Source of the DNA: Prevotella amnii DSM 23384 = JCM 14753
GTDB lineage: Bacteria; Bacteroidota; Bacteroidia; Bacteroidales; Bacteroidaceae
DNA length: 64,000 nucleotides
Direction: 5' to 3'
Assembly: GCF_000378745.1 (NCBI RefSeq)
Contig: NZ_KB905275.1
Location: 1-64,000 of the forward strand
The notes beneath the pieces were generated by a model that had not been told where the DNA came from, searched no databases, and saw only the letters and a list, made by a program, of their open reading frames with translations. The position numbers and the translations under genes were made by a program. Within the stretch, counting starts at the first letter, position 1; every line of letters starts with the position of its first letter. Shown here one piece after another: positions 17,984-25,431 of this stretch.

Positions 17984-18239
17984 TACACCTTAGACCGATG
18001 ATTGAGTCGATTACAGATGATAATGTGGAGTCAAATTGCTCCATGACCCGAAAATAATCCCCCAAAAGGAGTGAGTCTCTCAGATTTAATTTGTATCTTC
18101 GCCATGTCTATCGTCAGATTCTCTTTTTTTTTTGCACCACTAAGATAAGTGAAAATTCTGACATGGCAAGCTTCTGAGCAACTTTTTGTTGCTCAGGTAT
18201 TTAAAAAGTTTAATTTGTAATAGTGTAGCAGAATTAAGG
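17984..18239 (+). repeat. Direct repeat copy 1 flanking the restriction-modification island
   Basis: This unit of about 256 bases recurs at 23862-24121. Positions 18002-18125 are identical to 23882-24005, and the rest differs by scattered substitutions and a few indels. Inside are a promoter-like box (TATCTTCG, 18095-18102, one mismatch to TAnnTTTG), an inverted pair GCCATGTC (18101-18108) / GACATGGC (18160-18167), a T10 run, and a perfect 9-bp hairpin at 18174-18196 with a TTTTT loop. It ends directly at the methyltransferase ATG (18240), so it acts as that gene's leader. No gene lies in the repeat. Confidence 0.9.
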
Positions 18240-19739
18240 ATGAGCAAAAAAAAAACATATATTTCCCTTTTTAGCAGTGCTGGTGTTGGTTGCTATGGCT
18301 TTAAAATGAATGATTTTGATTGTATAGCAACTAACGAATTGCTAGATGTTAGGCTTAATGTCCAAAAAGCAAATCACAAGTGCAAATATGGATCTGGCTA
18401 TATTGGCGGTGACATCACTTCTAAAGAAACACACGCAAAGCTCTTTGATGAGATTGAAATGTGGAAAGGAAAAGAGGGGTTAGAACAAGTTGATGTAGTC
18501 TTTGCAACTCCTCCTTGTCAAGGAATGTCAACGGCGAACTACAAGAAGACAGAAGATGAACAAGTGAGAAATTCGCTTGTTGTCCAGGCTATCAAACTTA
18601 TTTCTCAAATACAACCTAAGATATTCATCTTTGAAAATGTTCGTGCTTTTATGAAGACAATATGCACGGATACAGATGGTACAGACAAGCCCATAAGCGA
18701 AAGCATATTTTGTAATTTGGCTGACAGGTACAACATCTTCTATAGGGTTATCAATTTCAAAGATTATGGTGTGCCATCAAGCAGACCTAGGACAATTGTA
18801 ATAGGCACTAGTAAGGAGTGTCCGAATTTATCCCCTCTATCTTTGTTTCCGTCAAGACACAGGGAGATAAAACTGAGAGAGGCTATCGGTGATTTAGCCT
18901 CCTTAGGCTATTGTCAAAAAGACGTTTCTGACTATCTGCATTTTGCCAGACCTTTCCCTAAAGAACAACTAAGTTGGATAATAAATATTAAGGAAGGGCA
19001 AAGTGCCTTTGACCAACCTGTAGAGTTACAGCCTGGTCATATTGACGAACACGGGAATAAGGTGGTCAACAAGGGTGCATATATGGGTAATAAATATCGT
19101 AGACTTGTATGGGACAAAGTATGCTCTTGTATACATACAAGGAATGATGTGTTGTCAAGTCAAGATACAATACACCCTGTAGATAACAGAGTGTTGAGCA
19201 TTAGAGAACTGATGAGAGTAATGACTATACCCAGTTCGTTTCATTGGACAGATTATGATGATTCTGTCACAATGGAGAATGCAGATGAATACCTCAAAGC
19301 TAATGAGTTGAATATTCGTAGATGCATTGGAGAGGCTGTACCTACTCAGATAATGAGAAATGTAGCCTCAAAAATTAAGCTTGCTTTAGAAATGGGTGAT
19401 AAGAATCAAGAAGATTTCTTTATTAATGTAAAAGAACTTGAGGTAAAAGGTGAATCTGTACGAATAAAAGCCAAAGATGCTAACACCCTATTGGATTACT
19501 TACCCCAAATTGTTGGCTTGCTATCTGACAAAACTAAGTTGGAGATACATTGTATTGATTTCTTAACTACAGAGATAGAATCAATAAAGGAAAAAGCTAT
19601 AATGTGGGACTTGGCAGATTATGTAAAGATAGTTGATGCTAGTTCAAAACAGCAATCTCAAAATAATTATCAGTTGTTACTAGCTGATGGTAAACTTTCT
19701 ACTTATAACGCAATTCAGCAACTTTCATTCTTCGACTAA
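18240..19739 (+). CDS. DNA (cytosine-5) methyltransferase
   Basis: This 499-residue m5C methyltransferase transfers methyl from SAM to cytosine in a specific DNA site. Motif I is LFSSAGVGCYGF, motif IV PPCQG with catalytic C93, motif VI FENVRAF with E133, motif VIII PSSRPRTIVIG and motif X GEAVPTQIMRNVA. About 110 residues follow motif X, more than usual, and look like an extra C-terminal domain of unknown role. The ATG at 18240 is chosen because the conserved protein starts there; an upstream TTG at 18186 lies inside the repeat hairpin. Codons 3 to 5 lie in a run of ten A's (18246-18255), a possible slippage switch. Its stop overlaps the next ATG by one base, so it is coupled to the fusion protein and probably protects self DNA for it. 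Confidence 0.92.
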   Translation: MSKKKTYISLFSSAGVGCYGFKMNDFDCIATNELLDVRLNVQKANHKCKYGSGYIGGDITSKETHAKLFDEIEMWKGKEGLEQVDVVFATPPCQGMSTANYKKTEDEQVRNSLVVQAIKLISQIQPKIFIFENVRAFMKTICTDTDGTDKPISESIFCNLADRYNIFYRVINFKDYGVPSSRPRTIVIGTSKECPNLSPLSLFPSRHREIKLREAIGDLASLGYCQKDVSDYLHFARPFPKEQLSWIINIKEGQSAFDQPVELQPGHIDEHGNKVVNKGAYMGNKYRRLVWDKVCSCIHTRNDVLSSQDTIHPVDNRVLSIRELMRVMTIPSSFHWTDYDDSVTMENADEYLKANELNIRRCIGEAVPTQIMRNVASKIKLALEMGDKNQEDFFINVKELEVKGESVRIKAKDANTLLDYLPQIVGLLSDKTKLEIHCIDFLTTEIESIKEKAIMWDLADYVKIVDASSKQQSQNNYQLLLADGKLSTYNAIQQLSFFD

Positions 19740-22700
19740 TGAATACGAACATAGATACAACCATACTAGATGGATTGATTGTGGGTAGAGTAGACCCTCA
19801 CATCTATGCTTTCTCCACTGGAACTGTCCCAAACTATCTCAAAGTAGGGGACACTTATAGACCTGTCAATGTACGTCTGAATGAGTGGAGAGTTCATTTT
19901 AAGGATTTAGTTCCTTTGTATGAGCATATAGCCAAAGTAGACAATGGTAATATCTTTAGGGATTACTCTGTACATTACTTTCTAGAACACGATAAAAAGT
20001 TCAAAAGATTAGAGCAAGGCACTTTTGTACTTGAGTATTTTTCAAAGGAGTTCTTTAAGGATGCAACAACTAGTGATGTAGATGAAGCCATTGCTGATAT
20101 ATGTCGTAGTGCTAGAGAAAATGATGGGAAATACAAATTGTACTCTCCTGATTTTCTCCCCATAGTATATAAGTTTGAACGTGAGGAAAAGCCTTGGTGT
20201 TTAAGACCTAATCAACAAGAAGCAGTATACAATTTTAAGGAAGCCGTTGATAACAAACACAGGACTAATTTACTTATGTATGCAGTAATGAGATTTGGTA
20301 AATCCTTTACTGCTATGAGTTGTGCTGTGGAAATGAAAGCAAAATTTGTGGTGGTTGTTTCTGCTAAGGCTGATGTTAAGTTAGAATGGCAAAAGACAGT
20401 AGAGATACCTGCAAACTTTAAGGGTTACTCTTTTATTGACTCTTCTGCATTGCTTGTAAATCCAGAGGTTATAACACAGGCATTAGCTAAGGGAGAAAAC
20501 ATAGTGTTGTTTTTAACCCTTCAAGACCTTCAAGGAACTGAGGTGAAGGAAAAACACAAGGATGTATTCGCCAATAACATAGACCTGCTCATTGTTGACG
20601 AAACTCATTACGGAGCCAGAGGAGAAGAGTATGGAAAGATACTAAGAAATAGTAAACTCACGAAAGCTCAGATTTTAAAAGAGATGGAAGGAAGTGAGAC
20701 CTCAGATGATTTTGACAACAATGAAAATATCAAAGGGCTGAACTATAAAGTGCAGTTACATCTCTCGGGTACTCCATATCGTATTTTAATGAATGATGAG
20801 GAGTTTGCCAAGGATGACATAATAGCATTCTGTCAATTTACCGATATAGTTAACGAGCAAAGGAGGTGGGACTATGAACATCTATCAGATGATAATGTAA
20901 AGGAGTGGGATAATCCTTATTATGGTTTTCCTCAAATGATACGCTTTGCATTTAACCCTAACGAATCCTCAAGAAGACTATTGGAGAAATTAAGGAAAAA
21001 TGGGGTAACATATGCTTTCTCAGAGTTGTTTAAACCCCAATCCACAACAAAAGACAGGGCAGAAAAATATAAGGAGTTTGTCTATAGAAAAGAGATACTT
21101 GACTTATTGCAAATCATTGATGGCTCTAAACAAGAGGAGAATTTACTAGGTTTCTTGGACTATGATAAAATTAAGGATGGACAAATGTGCAGACATATAG
21201 TTTGTGTGTTGCCCTTTAGAGCATCTTGTGATGCAATGGCAGCACTAATCAAGTCCAACAAAAGACAATTCCAAAATCTCAGTAAATATGAGATAATCAA
21301 TATTGCAGGAGTTGAAGATGAATATGACAGTGCAGGTGCAGTAATAGCCAAGATTAAAGAATGCGAGGAGACAGGTAAAAAGACTCTGACCTTGACTGTA
21401 AACAAAATGCTCACTGGCAGTACAGTAGAGCAATGGGACACTATGCTCTATCTAAAGGACACCGCTTCTCCTCAAGAGTACGACCAAGCCATATTTAGAA
21501 TACAAAACCAATACATCAAGATCTATAAGGATGAAGAGGGTAATGAGGTAAAATATAATATGAAGCCTCAAACTCTACTTGTGGACTTTGACCCAAACAG
21601 AATGTTTAGGCTACAAGAGTTGAAATCTCAGTTTTACAATGTTAATGTAGAGAAGAATGGCAATCTAAAACTAGAGCAGCGCATCAAGGAAGAGCTGCAA
21701 ATTTCTCCGATTATAGTCTTAAACAACAATAAAATCAAGGAGGTTACACCTGCTAATATCCTTGATGCAGTTCGCGAGTACTCAAAATCAAAGAGTGTGT
21801 TGGAGGAGGCTATAGATATTCCTTTTGACACTTCCCTTCTTAATGACCCGATATTAAAAGAGGAAATTGAGAAGATGAAAGAGATTGATGCTAGCAAAGG
21901 ACTTGAGTTTAAGCCCCTTGAAGATGGAGAAGATGATATAGACCTACCAACATCAAGCGAAACATCTGACTCTAATTCAAAAGATGAACTAGAGACGGAT
22001 AATGAAGACAACGGCAAAGACAACAAAAAAGAGTCAACAGAACAAGAAATTCTTAAGTCTTTGGAAAAGAAACTATCGGCTTATTACTCAAAAATACTCT
22101 TTTTTGCTTTCTTGACTAATTCCCGAATTATGTCTCTTGAACAAGTGATAAATAGTATAAATGAGGAAGATGACAATAAGAGAATATCTCGTAATCTAGG
22201 ATTAAGAGTAGGCATACTCAGACTCATACAAGCAAAGTGCAATCCATTTGTACTAAGTAAACTTGATTTTAAGATACAAAACATCAACTCGCTGATGCAA
22301 GACACCTCTCTACAACCACTAGAGAGAGCAAAAATTGCTATAAAGAAATTTACAAGAATATCAGACTCAGAGGTAGTAACCCCCAAGTATGTTGCTGATG
22401 AATTGGTATCATTCTTACCCACAACTGAAATTAATGGTAAAACAAAATTCTTGGATATAGCATCCAAGCAGGGTGAACTGGCAATATCATTATATGAAAC
22501 ATACAACAATATACCAGAAATCAAAAACAACGTATACTCACTACCAACATCCCACCTTACCTATGAGTTGACTCGTAAAATATATGAAATCTTGGGTATG
22601 CCTGTAGAGAATGTTCTAAAGGGATATTTTTCCGCTGATTTCATTAATGGTAAAGAGGAGATGGTGTGTTTCATAAATCAGTTGCAGGCTGATGTTATTA

Positions 22701-23677
22701 TTGGTGGACCTCCATTCAACACAAATGATGGAGGAGGAAGAGGAGACTCTGCCAGTGCTCTGTATCATCAATATGTGCAAGTTGCAAAGGGCTATAATCC
22801 ACAGTACATTTCTATGTATATGAAGGCTGTGTGGTATTCTGGAGGCAAAGGACAGGGCTTGAATGAGTTTCGTCAAGAGATGTTGGATGATACAAGAATC
22901 TCTGTTTTCTCTGATTATCCAGATCCAAAAGAGTGTCACATTCAGGGGATTAATTTAAGAGGCGGTGTTTGTGCTTTTCTTTGGGATGCACAATATCATG
23001 GTTCTTGTAACTTTATAAGCCATATCAATGGGAAAGTATACAAAGATAAGAGGCTGTTAAGGGCATCTGGTGAGAATATACTTATAAGATACACCCAAGG
23101 ATTGAGCATTCTAGAGAAGGTAAAGTCTTTTAATGAAAAAATGTATAGCGAATATGTTTCAAACAGAGATCCCTTTGGCTTAGGTGATAGCTTTAAAGCA
23201 TATAAATCAAATCCTTCGGATACACATAGTGTGCGCTTATATTGTGTAAGAAAAGAGATAGGATATATAAGACCTAGCCAGTTAGATAAGGCATATCTGC
23301 CACTAAGCAACAAGTGGAAGGTTTTGGTGGCAAAAGCCAGTCCTGGTGAGGACACATTGCCACATTCTATCATCAGCGCCCCAATTATATCAGAACCTAA
23401 ATCTGTATGTACAAATGGATTGTTTGTGGTTAGAACCCTAAAAACAAAAAAGGAGGCTCAAAACCTTATTGATTATATGCATACAAGTTTCTTTAGGTTT
23501 ATGATGCTATTGGCAAAGAATGGGCATAACTTGACCAACAATGTGTATAGGTATGTCCCAGTAGTAGACCTATCTCAGAAATGGACTGATGCAAAGTTGT
23601 TCAAACGATATGGCATCACTAAGTCAGAACAAGACTTTATCAAGAGTGTTATCAAAGATATAAGGCTGGTTCTATAA
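19739..23677 (+). CDS. GIY-YIG-like nuclease / SF2 helicase / N6-adenine methyltransferase fusion (restriction-modification enzyme)
   Basis: This single 1312-residue chain carries several activities. Residues about 18-110 resemble a T5orf172-type GIY-YIG nuclease: HIYAFSTG at 21-28, YLKVGDT at 33-39, then R46. The helicase follows with Walker A MRFGKS (184-189), DETH box at 287-290, SGTP at 343-346 and the motif VI arginine region QAIFRIQ at 583-589. An acidic Asp/Glu/Ser-rich linker spans about 720-770. The methyltransferase has motif I FLDIASKQGE (D906) and motif IV GGPPFN (989-994), the latter in place of the usual NPPY/F. The last 300 residues are probably target recognition. The layout resembles type ISP/IIG single-chain restriction enzymes but with a different nuclease and a partner m5C methyltransferase. 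Cleavage is inferred; the nuclease assignment is the weakest part. Confidence 0.85.
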   Translation: MNTNIDTTILDGLIVGRVDPHIYAFSTGTVPNYLKVGDTYRPVNVRLNEWRVHFKDLVPLYEHIAKVDNGNIFRDYSVHYFLEHDKKFKRLEQGTFVLEYFSKEFFKDATTSDVDEAIADICRSARENDGKYKLYSPDFLPIVYKFEREEKPWCLRPNQQEAVYNFKEAVDNKHRTNLLMYAVMRFGKSFTAMSCAVEMKAKFVVVVSAKADVKLEWQKTVEIPANFKGYSFIDSSALLVNPEVITQALAKGENIVLFLTLQDLQGTEVKEKHKDVFANNIDLLIVDETHYGARGEEYGKILRNSKLTKAQILKEMEGSETSDDFDNNENIKGLNYKVQLHLSGTPYRILMNDEEFAKDDIIAFCQFTDIVNEQRRWDYEHLSDDNVKEWDNPYYGFPQMIRFAFNPNESSRRLLEKLRKNGVTYAFSELFKPQSTTKDRAEKYKEFVYRKEILDLLQIIDGSKQEENLLGFLDYDKIKDGQMCRHIVCVLPFRASCDAMAALIKSNKRQFQNLSKYEIINIAGVEDEYDSAGAVIAKIKECEETGKKTLTLTVNKMLTGSTVEQWDTMLYLKDTASPQEYDQAIFRIQNQYIKIYKDEEGNEVKYNMKPQTLLVDFDPNRMFRLQELKSQFYNVNVEKNGNLKLEQRIKEELQISPIIVLNNNKIKEVTPANILDAVREYSKSKSVLEEAIDIPFDTSLLNDPILKEEIEKMKEIDASKGLEFKPLEDGEDDIDLPTSSETSDSNSKDELETDNEDNGKDNKKESTEQEILKSLEKKLSAYYSKILFFAFLTNSRIMSLEQVINSINEEDDNKRISRNLGLRVGILRLIQAKCNPFVLSKLDFKIQNINSLMQDTSLQPLERAKIAIKKFTRISDSEVVTPKYVADELVSFLPTTEINGKTKFLDIASKQGELAISLYETYNNIPEIKNNVYSLPTSHLTYELTRKIYEILGMPVENVLKGYFSADFINGKEEMVCFINQLQADVIIGGPPFNTNDGGGRGDSASALYHQYVQVAKGYNPQYISMYMKAVWYSGGKGQGLNEFRQEMLDDTRISVFSDYPDPKECHIQGINLRGGVCAFLWDAQYHGSCNFISHINGKVYKDKRLLRASGENILIRYTQGLSILEKVKSFNEKMYSEYVSNRDPFGLGDSFKAYKSNPSDTHSVRLYCVRKEIGYIRPSQLDKAYLPLSNKWKVLVAKASPGEDTLPHSIISAPIISEPKSVCTNGLFVVRTLKTKKEAQNLIDYMHTSFFRFMMLLAKNGHNLTNNVYRYVPVVDLSQKWTDAKLFKRYGITKSEQDFIKSVIKDIRLVL

Positions 23678-23861
23678 ATTACCACCGCACATAGTCATTA
23701 AATGTTTATGAAATATGTTTTGTTATCTTTTGGCTTCTTTTTATATAAAACAGGCTGCGCCTCAACAATTCAAACAAGTTTGATTGCATTCGGCTTGCTC
23801 CGTTTTTGGTTCAAAATATAAGTTCGTTCAGTCGTGTAGTTCGCTACACTCCTTCACTCTC
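23678..23861. other. Gap behind the restriction enzyme, with a TTCG-loop hairpin
   Basis: No gene is visible. A GC-richer segment at about 23750-23815 contains a small dyad (caaac / gtttg) and the phrase ggctgcgcctcaacaa, which looks like an intergenic element common in Bacteroidales genomes. At 23834-23849 there is a perfect 6-bp stem, GTGTAG / CTACAC, with a TTCG loop but no T run. Nothing equivalent precedes repeat copy 1, so this segment belongs to the island side. Confidence 0.45.
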
Positions 23862-24121
23862 TACACCTTAGACCGAGGGTGTTGAGTCGATTACAGATGA
23901 TAATGTGGAGTCAAATTGCTCCATGACCCGAAAATAATCCCCCAAAAGGAGTGAGTCTCTCAGATTTAATTTGTATCTTCGCCATGTCTATCGTCAGATT
24001 CTCTTGTTTTTTTTTGCAACACTAAGATAAGTGAAAAATCTGACATGGCAAAATCTTGGACAACTTTTTGTTGTTCAAGTATTTAAAAAGTTTAATTTAT
24101 AATAGTGTTGCGGACTTAAGG
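23862..24121 (+). repeat. Direct repeat copy 2 flanking the restriction-modification island
   Basis: This is the second copy of the unit at 17984-18239, in the same orientation. It keeps the promoter-like box, the GCCATGTC/GACATGGC dyad, and the hairpin just before the end. Here the hairpin reads CTTGGACAAC / GTTGTTCAAG, so a G-C pair of copy 1 has become A-T on both arms, a compensatory change. It ends 46 bases before the DUF4494 gene, which it probably serves as leader. Confidence 0.9.
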
Positions 24122-24167
24122 TAAAGGAGATAATTTTTCTGAATAACTGAACAAAAGAAATAAAATA

Positions 24168-24635
24168 ATGAGGATAAGAACAGCGAAATGGTTTGAGATA
24201 AGAGTGAGATATGATAAGACTATGGAAGATGGTCAAAATAAGAAAGTAATAGAGCAGTATGTGGTAGATGCTTATACATTTTCAGAAGCAGAAGCTGAAA
24301 TAACAAAGGAAATGTCTCATTATATCAGTGGTGAGTTTGAGATAAAAGCTATTACCCCAGCTATTTACAGTGAAGTGTTTTTTTGTGATAGTGATAATGC
24401 TGATAAATGGTTTAAAGCAAAGATAGCATTTATAACGCTTGATGAAAAAACAGAAAAAGAGAAACGTATTATTTCTACACGTCTTGTTCAAGCAGGAAGT
24501 GTTAATGGTGCAGTGAAGAATGTAGAAGATGTTATGAACGGAGGGCTATCAGACTATTCTATAGTATCAATTACAGAAACTAAGATTATGGATGTTTTTG
24601 AGCATCAGAATATAAGTAATATATCAGAATCGTAA
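24168..24635 (+). CDS. DUF4494 family protein
   Basis: The 155-residue soluble protein, without signal or membrane segment, matches the Bacteroidetes-restricted DUF4494 family. Features are the opening RTAKWFEIRVRYDKT, the block YVVDAYTFSEAEAEITKEM, and the pair WFKAKIAFITLDEK and STRLVQAGSVNGAVKN. The two halves look alike: each pairs a strand-rich segment with an alpha segment carrying an acidic or amphipathic helix, which suggests a duplicated small fold. No function is known. It is followed 34 bases later by yggS; to my knowledge this pairing is common in Bacteroidales, so a link to vitamin B6 homeostasis is possible but unproven. Its leader is repeat copy 2. Confidence 0.8.
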   Translation: MRIRTAKWFEIRVRYDKTMEDGQNKKVIEQYVVDAYTFSEAEAEITKEMSHYISGEFEIKAITPAIYSEVFFCDSDNADKWFKAKIAFITLDEKTEKEKRIISTRLVQAGSVNGAVKNVEDVMNGGLSDYSIVSITETKIMDVFEHQNISNISES

Positions 24636-24669
24636 TTTAACGAATAGCACTATTTTTAGAAAGAGGAGT

Positions 24670-25341
24670 ATGTATGATGTAGTAGACAATTTACATAGCG
24701 TACTAAGGGAACTGCCTAATGGTGTTAAACTAATAGCTGTAAGTAAGTATCACCCTATAGAATATATAGAGGCAGCATACGCTGAAGGACAACGCGCTTT
24801 TGGAGAAAGCTTAGTGCAGGAGCTATCTAAAAAAGTAACGTCTTTGCCTAAAGATATAGAGTGGCATTTTATAGGTCATTTGCAAACTAATAAGGTAAAA
24901 TATATAGTACCTTATATATCAATGATAGAAGCTGTCGATTCGGTCAAACTTCTTCGTGAAATAGAAAAGCAAGCATCTAAGTATAATCGTGTAATAAATG
25001 TTTTGTTAGAGCTTCATATAGCAAAAGAAGAAAGTAAATATGGTTTTTCTTTTGAGGATTGTAGAGCTTTTATTGATAGTGGCGAATGGAGAAACATGTC
25101 TCATGTATGTATTTCAGGCTTAATGATGATGGCTTCTAATGTATCAGATAAGGAACAAGTACGAAAAGAAATGTTATCTGCATCTATATTTTTTGATGAA
25201 ATAAAAAAGAAATATTTTTCGGATAAGGCATCTTTTAAGGAACGTTCATGGGGAATGAGTCAAGATTATGATGTTGCTGTGAGCTGTAATTCAACGATGG
25301 TGCGTATAGGAACAAAGATTTTTGGTCCTCGTTTATATTAA
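24670..25341 (+). CDS. yggS: YggS/PLPBP-family pyridoxal phosphate homeostasis protein
   Basis: This 223-residue single-domain TIM barrel binds pyridoxal 5'-phosphate without known enzymatic activity and helps keep free PLP and amino-acid pools balanced. The PLP lysine is K26 in LIAVSKYHP. Further family blocks are RAFGESLVQELSKK, IEWHFIGHLQTNK, and SWGMSQDYDVAVSCNSTMVRIGTKIFG, which holds the phosphate-binding loop. The start ATG at 24670 is preceded by AAGAGGAG, an unusually good Shine-Dalgarno sequence for this genome. It is co-oriented with and close to the DUF4494 gene, so it is probably in one transcript with it. Confidence 0.93.
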   Translation: MYDVVDNLHSVLRELPNGVKLIAVSKYHPIEYIEAAYAEGQRAFGESLVQELSKKVTSLPKDIEWHFIGHLQTNKVKYIVPYISMIEAVDSVKLLREIEKQASKYNRVINVLLELHIAKEESKYGFSFEDCRAFIDSGEWRNMSHVCISGLMMMASNVSDKEQVRKEMLSASIFFDEIKKKYFSDKASFKERSWGMSQDYDVAVSCNSTMVRIGTKIFGPRLY

Positions 25342-25399
25342 ATGTAATATAGGTAAATTTTATTTTTAAGTGTCCATAGTAAATATTATAAAAATATAT

Positions 25400-25407
25400 T
25401 ATCTTTG
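25400..25407 (+). promoter_or_regulatory. -7 promoter element of the Rep_3-like gene
   Basis: tatctttg is a perfect TAnnTTTG box 24 bases before the start codon, which gives a leader of only about 18 bases. Confidence 0.6.
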
Positions 25408-25431
25408 TACTCTTGAAGCTATTTTTAAAGC

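Noticed and set aside
18186-18239. N-terminal extension of the m5C methyltransferase from a TTG at 18186
   Set aside because: These codons lie inside the direct repeat and its hairpin, and the conserved protein begins at ATG 18240 with MSKKKTYISLFS.
21160-23373. Several minus-strand open frames of 90-150 codons inside the restriction fusion gene
   Set aside because: They are low-complexity Ser/Leu-rich reverse readings of a well-supported plus-strand gene, with no family signal.
17984-24121. The flanking repeats as a CRISPR array or as IS ends
   Set aside because: There are only two copies about 5.9 kb apart, in direct orientation, with no terminal inverted repeats or transposase.
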